Shown here: piece by piece, positions 18,894 to 27,487 of the stretch
Layout of the letters: the number at the start of each line of letters is the position of its first letter
Position numbering within the stretch: the stretch's first letter is position 1
Assembly (NCBI RefSeq): GCF_947258935.1
Contig: NZ_CAMYKH010000014.1
Span: 1-56,992, forward strand
DNA: 56,992 nucleotides
Direction of reading: 5' to 3'
Origin: an uncultured Muriicola sp.
Lineage (GTDB): Bacteria; Bacteroidota; Bacteroidia; Flavobacteriales; Flavobacteriaceae
The notes under the pieces: model-generated
The model's input: the letters and a program-made list of their open reading frames with translations, nothing else
Database searches by the model: none
Told to the model about the DNA's origin: nothing
Program-made: the position numbers and the translations under genes

Positions 18894-20471
18894 ATGAATA
18901 AGCGATTATTTGTTTTTCTTGTCATCTTAATGAGCCTGTCCCTTATTGGGATCATTTCGGTACAATTATACTGGATCAAAAGGTCTGTAGATGACAAAGA
19001 AGAACAGTTCTCAAATGCGATAGCGGAGGTTCTCAATAGGGTCACAGACAAGATTGAGGAACGTGAAATGAGAGATTATTCCGATAGGTTCTTGAGCCTA
19101 AAGGATAGTCTGGGGGAGTTTAAGAGTTCGAACCTCAGTAATATCTTCTTTATAGACCGCGACATTAATTCTAACGAGATCCTTTTTTATTCTCACGGAA
19201 TACTTGAGGAAGATTACAATATAGCATCTACGTTCTTTGACAGCGTTACAGGGGATACCGCAGCAATTAAAAATATCACCAGTAAGCGTACAAAAACAAT
19301 TTTTAAAGAGGAATATGGCCTGGATGGTAAGGCATATAGCCTAAACCCTATTCAGAAACTCGAGAAGATAGGCGGACTTTCATCAATAGATAAAGCCGTT
19401 TTTGATGACGTATACAGACAGTATGCGGAAAATGTACCTATCCACAAGCGCGTCTCTAAACAGGAAATAGAATTATTGCTGAATCAGGAATTGAGCAATA
19501 TGACGATAAATACTGATTTTCAATATGGTATTTACAGCAGGGGATTGCCTACAAAAGTAAAATCTAGACGATTCAAGTTCGGAGAGTCTACAATCTACAA
19601 GGCTCCTATCTTTAAGAATAGTGAAGGGACCAGTAATTTTGCCCTTCTGCTTTCGTTTCCGAGTAAAAAGAAATTTCTTTTGCAATCTGTCTTGGGAATG
19701 GCATTTTTGTCATTGCTTTTTACCTTGGTGATCGTAATTGCTTACGCCAGCGCTATTTATCAACTAATTCGTCAGAAACAGATCTCTGAAATTAAATCAG
19801 ATTTTATCAATAATATGACGCATGAGTTTAAAACACCAATAGCGACAATAAATTTAGCAGTAGAAGCAATTCGCAATCCAAAGATAATTGGGGATGAGGC
19901 TAAAGTAAGACGGTATCTTCAAATGATTAGGGATGAAAATAAACGAATGCACGCTCAGGTAGAAAATGTATTACGGATCTCGAAACTGGAACGAAACCAG
20001 TTAGATATATCCAAGGATAGGGTAGATGCTCATGATCTAATACAGACCGCGATCTCTCATGTTGATCTGATCGTCTTGGACCGTGGCGGGTATATACATA
20101 CTCATCTGGATGCAAAACGTTCAGAGATATTAGCCAATGAAATGCATTTCGGGAACGTATTAGTGAATATTATAGATAATGCCATCAAGTATTCACCGGA
20201 GGCCCCTAAGATCGACATTAATACGGAGGTAGTTAATAATTATCTAATTATTAAGATCGAGGATCAGGGTGCGGGGATGAGTAAGGCTGTGTTGAATAAA
20301 GTGTTTGAGAAGTTCTATAGGGAACATACAGGAGATTTACATAATGTTAAAGGCCATGGTTTAGGATTGGCCTATGTTAAAAAAATAGTAGAAGACCATC
20401 AAGGTGAAGTTTATGCAGAAAGTGAAAAAGGAAAAGGCAGCACTTTCTATATTAAAGTGCCTTTAATTTAA
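18894..20471 (+). CDS. rprX: Sensor histidine kinase, RprX-like
   Basis: 525 residues. Two membrane segments (about 5-26 and 265-290) flank a periplasmic sensor domain of about 240 residues. The H-box is NNMTHEFKTPIATINLA (His near 313), then the ATPase domain with N-box NVLVNIIDNAIKYSP, DQGAGMS and GHGLGLAYVKKIVE. It should phosphorylate the response regulator encoded 6 bp downstream. The pair matches RprX/RprY of Bacteroides by layout and sequence feel, but the signal is unknown. A TAATTTTAC box ends six or seven bases before the ATG, so the leader is very short. Confidence 0.88.
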   Translation: MNKRLFVFLVILMSLSLIGIISVQLYWIKRSVDDKEEQFSNAIAEVLNRVTDKIEEREMRDYSDRFLSLKDSLGEFKSSNLSNIFFIDRDINSNEILFYSHGILEEDYNIASTFFDSVTGDTAAIKNITSKRTKTIFKEEYGLDGKAYSLNPIQKLEKIGGLSSIDKAVFDDVYRQYAENVPIHKRVSKQEIELLLNQELSNMTINTDFQYGIYSRGLPTKVKSRRFKFGESTIYKAPIFKNSEGTSNFALLLSFPSKKKFLLQSVLGMAFLSLLFTLVIVIAYASAIYQLIRQKQISEIKSDFINNMTHEFKTPIATINLAVEAIRNPKIIGDEAKVRRYLQMIRDENKRMHAQVENVLRISKLERNQLDISKDRVDAHDLIQTAISHVDLIVLDRGGYIHTHLDAKRSEILANEMHFGNVLVNIIDNAIKYSPEAPKIDINTEVVNNYLIIKIEDQGAGMSKAVLNKVFEKFYREHTGDLHNVKGHGLGLAYVKKIVEDHQGEVYAESEKGKGSTFYIKVPLI

Positions 20472-20476
20472 ACGAT

Positions 20477-21187
20477 ATGGAAACAGTAAATAAGAAAATA
20501 TTATTGGTAGAGGATGATCCGAATTTTGGTATCGTTCTAAAGGATTATTTATCTATGAACGATTTTGATGTCACTCTCGCCAAGAATGGCATGGAGGGAT
20601 TTGAGAAATTTAAAAAGGACAATTATGATATCTGTATTTTGGATGTAATGATGCCTTATAAAGATGGATTTACCCTGGCCAAAGAGATCCGTGAAAAGAA
20701 CGAAAATGTGCCTATCGTTTTTCTCACCGCCAAGACCATGAAAGAAGATGTCTTAAAAGGATATAAGGCGGGAGCTGATGACTATTTAAATAAGCCATTT
20801 GATTCAGAAGTTCTTCTTATGAAGCTTAAAGCAATACTTCAAAGAAAGGCATCTAGTACTTTGGCAGATAGCAAACAATTTGAATTTAAAATTGGTAATT
20901 TTCATTTAAATTCCAAACTCAGATTTTTAAAATATAAAGATGAAGAGCCCGCAAAACTTTCTCCCAAAGAGAATGAACTTCTCAGGTTGTTGGCCCTACA
21001 TGAAAATGATCTTATGCCCAGAGAATTGGCGCTTACCAAAATATGGAGAGACGATAATTATTTCACCTCCAGAAGTATGGATGTTTACATAGCCAAGTTG
21101 AGAAAATACCTAAAGAAGGATGATGTAGTTGAAATATTAAACATTCACGGAGAGGGATTCCGTTTGGTTGTAAAAACTCCCCAGTAA
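20477..21187 (+). CDS. rprY: OmpR-family response regulator, RprY-like
   Basis: 236 residues. Receiver domain (about 1-125) with acidic pair VEDDPNFG, phospho-acceptor Asp in CILDVMMPYKDG (near 56), Thr in IVFLTAKT and Lys in NKPF. The C-terminal winged helix (about 135-235) has LSPKENELLRLLALHEND and SRSMDVYIAKLRKYLKK, which is the DNA-contact helix region. It is the partner of the kinase 6 bp upstream. All phosphorylation residues are intact, unlike the LytTR regulator at 44508. Confidence 0.92.
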   Translation: METVNKKILLVEDDPNFGIVLKDYLSMNDFDVTLAKNGMEGFEKFKKDNYDICILDVMMPYKDGFTLAKEIREKNENVPIVFLTAKTMKEDVLKGYKAGADDYLNKPFDSEVLLMKLKAILQRKASSTLADSKQFEFKIGNFHLNSKLRFLKYKDEEPAKLSPKENELLRLLALHENDLMPRELALTKIWRDDNYFTSRSMDVYIAKLRKYLKKDDVVEILNIHGEGFRLVVKTPQ

Positions 21188-21205
21188 ACAAGATTGAACC
21201 AATAT

Positions 21206-21237
21206 AAAAAAGGCATTCAAACGAGTGCCTTTTTTAA
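21206..21237. terminator. Bidirectional terminator between rprY and gntK
   Basis: Stem AAAAAAGGCATTC / GAGTGCCTTTTTT with one G-T pair and a loop of four bases. It has T runs in both directions, overlaps the gntK stop codon, and so serves both the rprY transcript and the long minus-strand operon. Confidence 0.85.
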
Positions 21238-21734
21238 TACCCTAATTTTTCCAGGATCTCGTTGATGATTTCCTTCGGTTCCAGTTCAATAGAAATACAA
21301 ATCGCCTTTGTAGGTGGTTCTAAGTCATCGAACTGTGACCTTAATAGCTTGGCAGGCATAAAGTGCCCACTTCTTTGCTCCAGGCGTTTCAGAATAGCAT
21401 TATAGCTGCCTTCCAGATAGATCCAAATCGGAACAGGATCCAGGTCTTTTTCTATAATGTCTCTATACATTTCTTTTAATGCAGAACACGCAATGACCGC
21501 GCCATTATTTTGATTTTCCCCCCCAAGCTTATTGAGGGCCATCAACCACGAGTACCTGTCTTCATCATTCAATGGCTCCCCTTTAGACATTTTCTGGATG
21601 TTCTTTTCAGGATGATAATCGTCACCGTCAAAGAAAGGAATTGAAAGGGTTTCTGCCAGCATTCGCCCAATGGTCGACTTTCCACAACCGGAGACTCCCA
21701 TGATCACAAAGATATTTTTTGATGATTTTATCAT
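21234..21734 (-). CDS. gntK: Gluconokinase, GntK type
   Basis: 166 residues. P-loop GVSGCGKSTIGRML (about 13-26), then the family's FFDGDDYHPEKNIQKMSKG and LNDEDRYSWL. It phosphorylates gluconate to 6-phosphogluconate in the cytosol. It overlaps miaA by ATGA and is the last gene of the eight-gene minus-strand operon. No other gluconate gene is nearby, so its presence here looks like operon packing rather than a pathway group. Confidence 0.92.
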   Translation of the reverse strand: MIKSSKNIFVIMGVSGCGKSTIGRMLAETLSIPFFDGDDYHPEKNIQKMSKGEPLNDEDRYSWLMALNKLGGENQNNGAVIACSALKEMYRDIIEKDLDPVPIWIYLEGSYNAILKRLEQRSGHFMPAKLLRSQFDDLEPPTKAICISIELEPKEIINEILEKLGY

Positions 21735-22648
21735 AGCTGTTTTCTCAGTTCTTGTTGGATCCGCTCTACTATTAAGTTGAAGGACAGGTCATAATGGACC
21801 CATAAAATGGTTTTATTTTTACGAAACCATGTGCCCTGTCTCTTTGCAAAACGCCTGGTGTTTTTCTTTATTTCTTCTACCGCTTCTTCTAATGTGCAGT
21901 GCCCATCCAAGTATTGAAATAACTCTTTATAGCCAACAGTTTGAAGTGCATTAAGATTTTTAAATTCCTTCAAACCCGAGGCCTCTTGTAGAAGTCCGGC
22001 TGCCATCATACGATCAACTCTAGCATTTATCCTTTGGTAGACTACTTCTCTTGCGGCTTCTATACCTATAATAAGTGTTTTAAAGGGTCTGCTAGTCTTC
22101 TTGCGCCCCAGAAAGGATGAATACGGCTTCCCGGTTGCTCTCCATACCTCCAGTGCTCTTATAACACGTTGAGGATTCTGCAGATCTACTTTCTGCGCAT
22201 ATAATGGATCTGCCGTTACCAGCTCTTGCTGCAAAGGGCCCAAACCATTTTGGTCTAATTCCTTGTTAAGTACTTCACGAATGGAAGGCTCAATATCTGG
22301 AAAGGAATCCATACCAAAAAGTACCGCATCAATATACAAACCGCTGCCGCCAACCATGATCACCAGATCATGACGTTTAAAAAGCTTGTCCAGTAATTCC
22401 AGGGCTTCACGTTCAAAATCGCCTACAGTGTATGTATCGTGAATGCTTTTGTGCTGAATAAAGTAATGATTAGCCGTTGCAAGCTCCTCTTTGTCTGGTA
22501 CAGCCGTACCTATATGCATTTCACTATAGAATTGTCTGGAGTCTGCTGAGAGGATCTCAGTCTTGAAATGTTTAGCAAGTTGAACTGCAAGGGCTGTTTT
22601 CCCTATTCCAGTTGGACCTGCAACTACCAAAAGGGTTTTTGGAGCCAT
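21731..22648 (-). CDS. miaA: tRNA dimethylallyltransferase MiaA
   Basis: 305 residues. The P-loop GPTGIGKTALAVQLA (about 10-24), LSADSRQFYSEMHIGTAVP and the later ALEVWRATGKPYS are the usual MiaA blocks, with KRQGTWFRKN near residue 273. It adds the isopentenyl group to A37 of tRNAs reading UNN codons. It shares its first base region with the end of the ion channel gene (TAATG overlap) and overlaps gntK by four bases. Confidence 0.95.
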   Translation of the reverse strand: MAPKTLLVVAGPTGIGKTALAVQLAKHFKTEILSADSRQFYSEMHIGTAVPDKEELATANHYFIQHKSIHDTYTVGDFEREALELLDKLFKRHDLVIMVGGSGLYIDAVLFGMDSFPDIEPSIREVLNKELDQNGLGPLQQELVTADPLYAQKVDLQNPQRVIRALEVWRATGKPYSSFLGRKKTSRPFKTLIIGIEAAREVVYQRINARVDRMMAAGLLQEASGLKEFKNLNALQTVGYKELFQYLDGHCTLEEAVEEIKKNTRRFAKRQGTWFRKNKTILWVHYDLSFNLIVERIQQELRKQL

Positions 22649-23493
22649 TATTCATCTTTTAGCCTGAAACCACATACACGGCAATACATAGCATCAACAC
22701 GTAAGATAACGGTACCACATTCTGCACAGTTTTTTTCTTCCTTATCCTTTTTTTTCTTTTTGCTCTTTCTCGCTTCAGTGACATATTCTGCACTAACTAT
22801 CCCGGTAGGAACGGCAATAATTCCATACCCAACGATCATAATGATGGTAGCAATTATTTGTCCTAGTCCGGTTTCAGGAGAAATATCACCATAGCCAACC
22901 GTTGTTAAGGTAACTATGGTCCAATACACACTATGAGGAATACTGTTAAACCCGTGTTCCGGGCCTTCTACCAAATACATGATTGTACCCAAAAGCACGG
23001 ATACAACCAATATAAAAAATACGAAAATGAATATTTTGGTACGGCTGGCTTTTAGCGCTCGCAGCAGATTATTGGACTCTCCTATGAATCGAACCAGTTT
23101 TAAGATCCGAAATACACGCAGTAAACGCAATGCCCTGAAGGCGGTTATATATTGTGAACCTACGATAAAGAAAGATAAATATTTTGGTATGGTAGAGAGT
23201 AAATCTACGATCCCGAAAAAACTGAAAATGTATCTCTTGGGAGATTTAATGCAAATGATTCGTAAAATATATTCAATTGTAAATAATATTGTAACAAACC
23301 ATTCAGAGATGTTGAGAAATCCGTGGAATTTCTCATCGAAACTGGGAATACTCTCCAGCATAACCACGATAACACTAAAAACAATGACGACCAGCAGTAC
23401 AATATCGAACATTTTGCCTGCCGGGGTATGAGTTCCGTAGATGATCTCATGCAGCTTGTATTTCCAGTCTTTATTTGGCTTAGGTGTATCCAA
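22648..23493 (-). CDS. Voltage-gated potassium channel with C-terminal zinc ribbon
   Basis: 281 residues. Six membrane segments (about 27-245) including an Arg-rich S4 (FRALRLLRVFRILKLVRF, about 125-142) and the K+ selectivity filter TLTTVGYGD (about 198). After S6 comes a Lys-rich stretch and then two CxxC pairs (CAECG and CRVCG, about 258-276) that look like a zinc ribbon. It should pass potassium across the inner membrane in response to voltage; the metal ribbon could help assembly or sensing. It sits 5 bp after the exonuclease gene in the operon. Confidence 0.9.
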   Translation of the reverse strand: MDTPKPNKDWKYKLHEIIYGTHTPAGKMFDIVLLVVIVFSVIVVMLESIPSFDEKFHGFLNISEWFVTILFTIEYILRIICIKSPKRYIFSFFGIVDLLSTIPKYLSFFIVGSQYITAFRALRLLRVFRILKLVRFIGESNNLLRALKASRTKIFIFVFFILVVSVLLGTIMYLVEGPEHGFNSIPHSVYWTIVTLTTVGYGDISPETGLGQIIATIIMIVGYGIIAVPTGIVSAEYVTEARKSKKKKKDKEEKNCAECGTVILRVDAMYCRVCGFRLKDE

Positions 23494-23498
23494 TGTTT

Positions 23499-24620
23499 TT
23501 AATTGAGTTCAATTATCTTCAATACTTTCTTATAGTTAATATACGCCTCTACTTCTTGAACGATCTTAGCATTGCCTTCCATTGGGGTCATTATGGTTTC
23601 CAAGATATGAATATTATTGATTTGATAATTAAGATCATAAAATCCCATGCCTTTTAACTTACCATTTTTAATGAGAATGGCACTTCGCTCCCCTAATTCT
23701 CTTCCTTTATCCACTACCATAATGTTTTTGCCAGCCAGGCTAATGGCTTCCATGTCCGAATTCTCTTTGCTATTCTGGTCCAGAGATAAGGAAATCTCTT
23801 TTTTATGAGTTGGATATTTTGGAGAATTTCTTTTTAGTTCTTCACTCACTTTTAAAAAGGCGATGAGCTCATTACCGGTTCGTTCAAAAGTGATCTTCCG
23901 TGTTTCTTTCTGAAGACTTCTAGCCAACTTGGCGTTGGATGTGAAATGTTCATTTACACGTTTCTTAATATCGGAACTTTTTCCAATATAAATGACCTTT
24001 CCGTCCTTATTGTGCATATAGTAAACTCCTGTTTCTGAGGGCATCAAATCAACGATCTTTAATTGTCTGTGTGATAATTCCCCATGTGTCTCTGCTCTTG
24101 TAACTTCCGTTATAAAGGTCTTTTCCAGATCTTTGGTCAATAAGATCTTAAAGAGCTTCAAGGTTGCCAGGGCATCCCCATTTGCACGGTGCCGATCGCT
24201 AACAGCAATACCTAAAGATCTAACCAATTTACCAAGACTATGTGATTCAGCTTCGGGGATCAATGTTTTGGCAAGATCTACTGTGCAGAGGGTTTTGCGT
24301 TCAAAATTAAAACCTAGTCGCCTGAATTCTGTCCTGAGTATCCGGTAATCAAATTGTGCATTGTGAGCAACAATGACAGTATTCTGAGTTATTTCTACAA
24401 TGCGTTTTGCAACTTCATGGAATTTGGGAGCAGTTCGCAGCATTTTGCTATTGATGCCTGTAAGATTTACCACAAAGGGTTGTATTTCGCGTTCCGGATT
24501 GATCAGAGTGATAAATTGATCTACTACTTGCTGCCCGTCAAATTTATGAATAGCAATTTCTGTGATGCCTTCTTCATTGTACTTGCCTCCGGTAGTTTCT
24601 ATATCTAGAATTGCATACAT
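23499..24620 (-). CDS. DnaQ-like exonuclease fused to a GIY-YIG nuclease domain, probably with internal deletion
   Basis: 373 residues. The N-terminal DEDDh exonuclease (about 1-165) has AILDIETTGG, VAHNAQFDYRIL and HRANGDALATLKL. The GIY-YIG domain (about 195-265) has TGVYYMHNKDGKVIYIGKS. The C-terminal end (LKGMGFYDLNYQINNI..) also fits the flavobacterial family, which resembles a Cho/UvrC-like nuclease. From memory these proteins are about 450-460 residues, with a Cys-containing UvrC-like segment after the GIY-YIG domain; here about 80 residues seem to be missing between residues 267 and 295. Probably a repair or editing nuclease; activity of the shortened form is uncertain. Confidence 0.85.
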   Translation of the reverse strand: MYAILDIETTGGKYNEEGITEIAIHKFDGQQVVDQFITLINPEREIQPFVVNLTGINSKMLRTAPKFHEVAKRIVEITQNTVIVAHNAQFDYRILRTEFRRLGFNFERKTLCTVDLAKTLIPEAESHSLGKLVRSLGIAVSDRHRANGDALATLKLFKILLTKDLEKTFITEVTRAETHGELSHRQLKIVDLMPSETGVYYMHNKDGKVIYIGKSSDIKKRVNEHFTSNAKLARSLQKETRKITFERTGNELIAFLKVSEELKRNSPKYPTHKKEISLSLDQNSKENSDMEAISLAGKNIMVVDKGRELGERSAILIKNGKLKGMGFYDLNYQINNIHILETIMTPMEGNAKIVQEVEAYINYKKVLKIIELN

Positions 24621-24660
24621 ATGATACTCTTCCTTGAGTCTTTCTGTTCATTTAGACCTT

Positions 24661-25320
24661 CTAGGTCTTATTTCTTGCTCCAAAGATACTACTTCCTATG
24701 CGTACCATGGTGCTACCTTCTTCTATTGCAATGGGGTAATCACCACTCATTCCCATTGAAAGTTCTGTGATATCCGGCAGCTCTTTTCTTAATGCCCGGT
24801 ACATCGCCCCTAGTGTCTTAAACTCTTTCCGTATCTGTTTGGCATTCTCCGTAAATGTGGCCATCCCCATCAAACCTTTGATTTGGACATGCTCCAATTC
24901 CTGTAAAACTCTGCTATCTATCAATGCTTTTAATTCCTCCCTGTCGAAACCAAATTTGGTCTCTTCTTCAGCTATATGTATCTGCAATAGACAGGGGACC
25001 ACCCGTTGTACTTTTTTAGCCTGTTTATTAATTTCCTTCAACAGTTTTAAACTGTCTACACCATGTATCAATGCAACGTAGGCCGCCATGTACTTTACTT
25101 TATTCCGTTGTACATGACCTATCATATGCCATTCGATGTCCTTTGGCAGTTCTGACCATTTTTGAGTCATTTCCTGGATTTTATTCTCACCAAAAACTCG
25201 CTGCCCGGCATGGTAGGCCTCGAGAATCTCATTATATGACTTTGTTTTTGAGACTGCTACCAGGGTTACATTTTCTGGTATTTTAGTTTTGATACTTTTA
25301 ATATTAGCTGAGATAGACAT
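24661..25320 (-). CDS. YggS-family pyridoxal-phosphate homeostasis protein
   Basis: 219 residues. The PLP-binding Lys is in LVAVSKTKSYNEI (near residue 26), followed by FGENKIQEM, WHMIGHVQRNK, and near the end LSMGMSGDYPIAIEEGSTMVRIGSSIFG, which is the phosphate-binding part. These proteins hold PLP and balance vitamin B6 and amino acid pools; they have no known enzyme activity. It lies nine bases after the DUF1015 gene in the operon. Confidence 0.93.
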   Translation of the reverse strand: MSISANIKSIKTKIPENVTLVAVSKTKSYNEILEAYHAGQRVFGENKIQEMTQKWSELPKDIEWHMIGHVQRNKVKYMAAYVALIHGVDSLKLLKEINKQAKKVQRVVPCLLQIHIAEEETKFGFDREELKALIDSRVLQELEHVQIKGLMGMATFTENAKQIRKEFKTLGAMYRALRKELPDITELSMGMSGDYPIAIEEGSTMVRIGSSIFGARNKT

Positions 25321-25328
25321 AGGGCAAA

Positions 25329-26564
25329 TTATAATTCATATATGGCTATTCCACTTTTAAGCTTCGGCTCAATGAAGGTACTTTTTGGAGGCATCACTAA
25401 TTTGGCGTCCGCAATTGCCTTTATTTCATCTATAGTGATTGGGACCAAATTAAACCCAACTGCAAAACTCCCCTTGTCTATTTCGGTTTTCATACGAAGC
25501 ACATTGTGTTTTCCGTAGCCGTATTGTATTCTCTTATCATTGCGTAGATCTTCAATGCCTAAGATAGGTTCCAAAATTGTCTTAAAAAGGATGTGTGTAT
25601 CTAATTTGCTCAGCGGGTCGTCTAGAGGTAAAACATTTTTTCGCAAATAAAGCGAATAGAATTCCCCATCCAGGTACATGCTAAAATGGTGCTTCTTAGT
25701 AGGTTTATAAAGCTCCATTTCTGTCTTATTAATTCTATAGAGTTCGTCTAGCTTCACTAGGAATGACTCTTTAGTATGGCCGTTCAGGTCTTTGACCAAC
25801 CTATTGAATTCGTAGATCCTGATTTCGCTTTCGGGAATGAGATAGCTCATAAAGTAGTTGTACGCTTCTTTGCCGTTGTGCTTTTCATTCCGCTTCTCGC
25901 ACCATTGTGCCAAGAGATCTGAGGATGCACTTCGGTGGTGTCCGTCTGCTATATAAAGACTGTCTATATTGGCAAAAGCATCCGTAATCTCTTTTATTAT
26001 CTTCCCATTTGAAATTTTCCATAGACGGTGTGAAGTTCTATCGGGTGTAGTAAAGTGATGTAAAGGATCTTCTTTTTTAGTATGCTGAATTATCCTGGCT
26101 ATTGTTGGGTGATCCGGGTAGGTCATCAAAACAGGCTCGGCATTGAACTTTACGGTTTCAAGGTAATGGGCAAATAGTTGTTCCCTGCTTTCAATGGTAT
26201 TTTCGTGTTTTTTAATGCGGTTATTCCTGTAATCCTGCACACTTGTGGCACAAAATATCCCGGAGCATTGAGTTTCATTTTTAATTATTTCATAAATATA
26301 AAAGCTCGCCTCTGCATCTTTTACGAAGACCTTTTCCTCCAAAAACTCCATATATCTGTTGTGCACCAATTTAAATCGTTCATCTCCAGATACTTTCTTT
26401 TGGAATTTAAATCCAGGATTAATAATGTGCAGAAAAGAGAAGGGGTTAAACTTTAAATTGGCTTTTAATTCTTCCTTGGAATAATCCTCATAAGAGCGCG
26501 ATGCCACATGAGCTACTTTATCAGCGGCTGGCCTAATGGCTTTAAATGGTTTTACAATTGCCAT
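25329..26564 (-). CDS. DUF1015 family protein
   Basis: 411 residues. It starts with VKPFKAIRPAADKVAHVASRSY and contains FLHIINPG, SLYIADGHHRSAS (near 211) and LDTHILFKTILEPILGI, all typical for DUF1015. The GHHR motif suggests a nucleotide or phosphate site, and the family is often found near serine-synthesis genes, but no activity is established to my knowledge. It shares one base (TAATG) with the dehydrogenase upstream and precedes the YggS gene. Confidence 0.9.
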   Translation of the reverse strand: MAIVKPFKAIRPAADKVAHVASRSYEDYSKEELKANLKFNPFSFLHIINPGFKFQKKVSGDERFKLVHNRYMEFLEEKVFVKDAEASFYIYEIIKNETQCSGIFCATSVQDYRNNRIKKHENTIESREQLFAHYLETVKFNAEPVLMTYPDHPTIARIIQHTKKEDPLHHFTTPDRTSHRLWKISNGKIIKEITDAFANIDSLYIADGHHRSASSDLLAQWCEKRNEKHNGKEAYNYFMSYLIPESEIRIYEFNRLVKDLNGHTKESFLVKLDELYRINKTEMELYKPTKKHHFSMYLDGEFYSLYLRKNVLPLDDPLSKLDTHILFKTILEPILGIEDLRNDKRIQYGYGKHNVLRMKTEIDKGSFAVGFNLVPITIDEIKAIADAKLVMPPKSTFIEPKLKSGIAIYEL

Positions 26565-27460
26565 TATGCATTCTTAAATTGGGAAGATACCTTTTCTGCT
26601 TTCCTGCTTTCGGCGTAATCGTAGAAACCTTCACCTGTCTTTACCCCTAATTTACCTGCCATTACCATATTTACAAGTAATGGGCATGGGGCATATTTTG
26701 GAGCTTTAAAGCCATCATATAATACGTTCAGGATGGATAAGCATACATCCAATCCAATAAAATCTGCCAGCTGTAAAGGCCCCATAGGATGTGCCATTCC
26801 TAATTTCATCACAGTATCTATTTCGGTTACCCCCGCAACACCATTGTACAAGGTTTCAATGGCCTCATTGATCATGGGCATTAATATTCTGTTGGCCACA
26901 AATCCCGGATAATCATTGACCTCAGTTGGGGTTTTACCCAATTCTATAGATAAGGCCATAATCTGTTCTGTTACCGAAGCAGATGTGGAATAACCACGTA
27001 TGATCTCTACCAGCTTCATAATTGGTACAGGATTCATAAAGTGCATTCCAATTACCTTTTCTGGTCTTTTCGTAACAGAAGCTATTTGTGTTATAGATAT
27101 GGAAGAAGTATTGGTAGCCAGGATTGTATCAGAAGGACAATGATCATCTAATTCCTTAAAAATTTGAAGTTTAAGGTCGAGATTCTCTGTAGCAGCCTCC
27201 ACAACAAGATCCGATTGAGCTACTCCTGCTATGAGATCAGTATATGTTGCAATATTTTTTAAGGTGGATTTGGAAACCTCAGAAGTAATCGTATTTTTTT
27301 GTACCATTCTATCCAGGTTCCGGTTAATAGTTTCCATACCCTTTTTCAATGCCTGTTCTGAGACATCTACCATAGTTACCTTAAAGCCGTTTTGTGCAAA
27401 GACATGCGCAATTCCATTTCCCATGGTCCCTGCGCCTATCACAGTTACATTCTTTATCAT
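26564..27460 (-). CDS. 3-hydroxybutyryl/3-hydroxyacyl-CoA dehydrogenase
   Basis: 298 residues. The NAD-binding motif is VIGAGTMGNGIAHVFAQNG (residues 7-25). The catalytic His region GMHFMNPVPIMKLVEIIRG is near 140, and the C-terminal helical domain begins with ANRILMPMINEA. It oxidises 3-hydroxyacyl-CoA to 3-ketoacyl-CoA with NAD+, in fatty-acid oxidation or in short-chain (butyrate-type) metabolism; the short single-domain form fits the 3-hydroxybutyryl-CoA class. It is the second gene of the operon. Confidence 0.92.
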   Translation of the reverse strand: MIKNVTVIGAGTMGNGIAHVFAQNGFKVTMVDVSEQALKKGMETINRNLDRMVQKNTITSEVSKSTLKNIATYTDLIAGVAQSDLVVEAATENLDLKLQIFKELDDHCPSDTILATNTSSISITQIASVTKRPEKVIGMHFMNPVPIMKLVEIIRGYSTSASVTEQIMALSIELGKTPTEVNDYPGFVANRILMPMINEAIETLYNGVAGVTEIDTVMKLGMAHPMGPLQLADFIGLDVCLSILNVLYDGFKAPKYAPCPLLVNMVMAGKLGVKTGEGFYDYAESRKAEKVSSQFKNA

Positions 27461-27487
27461 ATATAGGAGTTTGACTATTCTAATTAT

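Noticed and set aside
22979-23431. A 150-codon plus-strand frame opposite the K+ channel.
   Set aside because: It is the antisense of a clear channel gene and has no recognisable motif.
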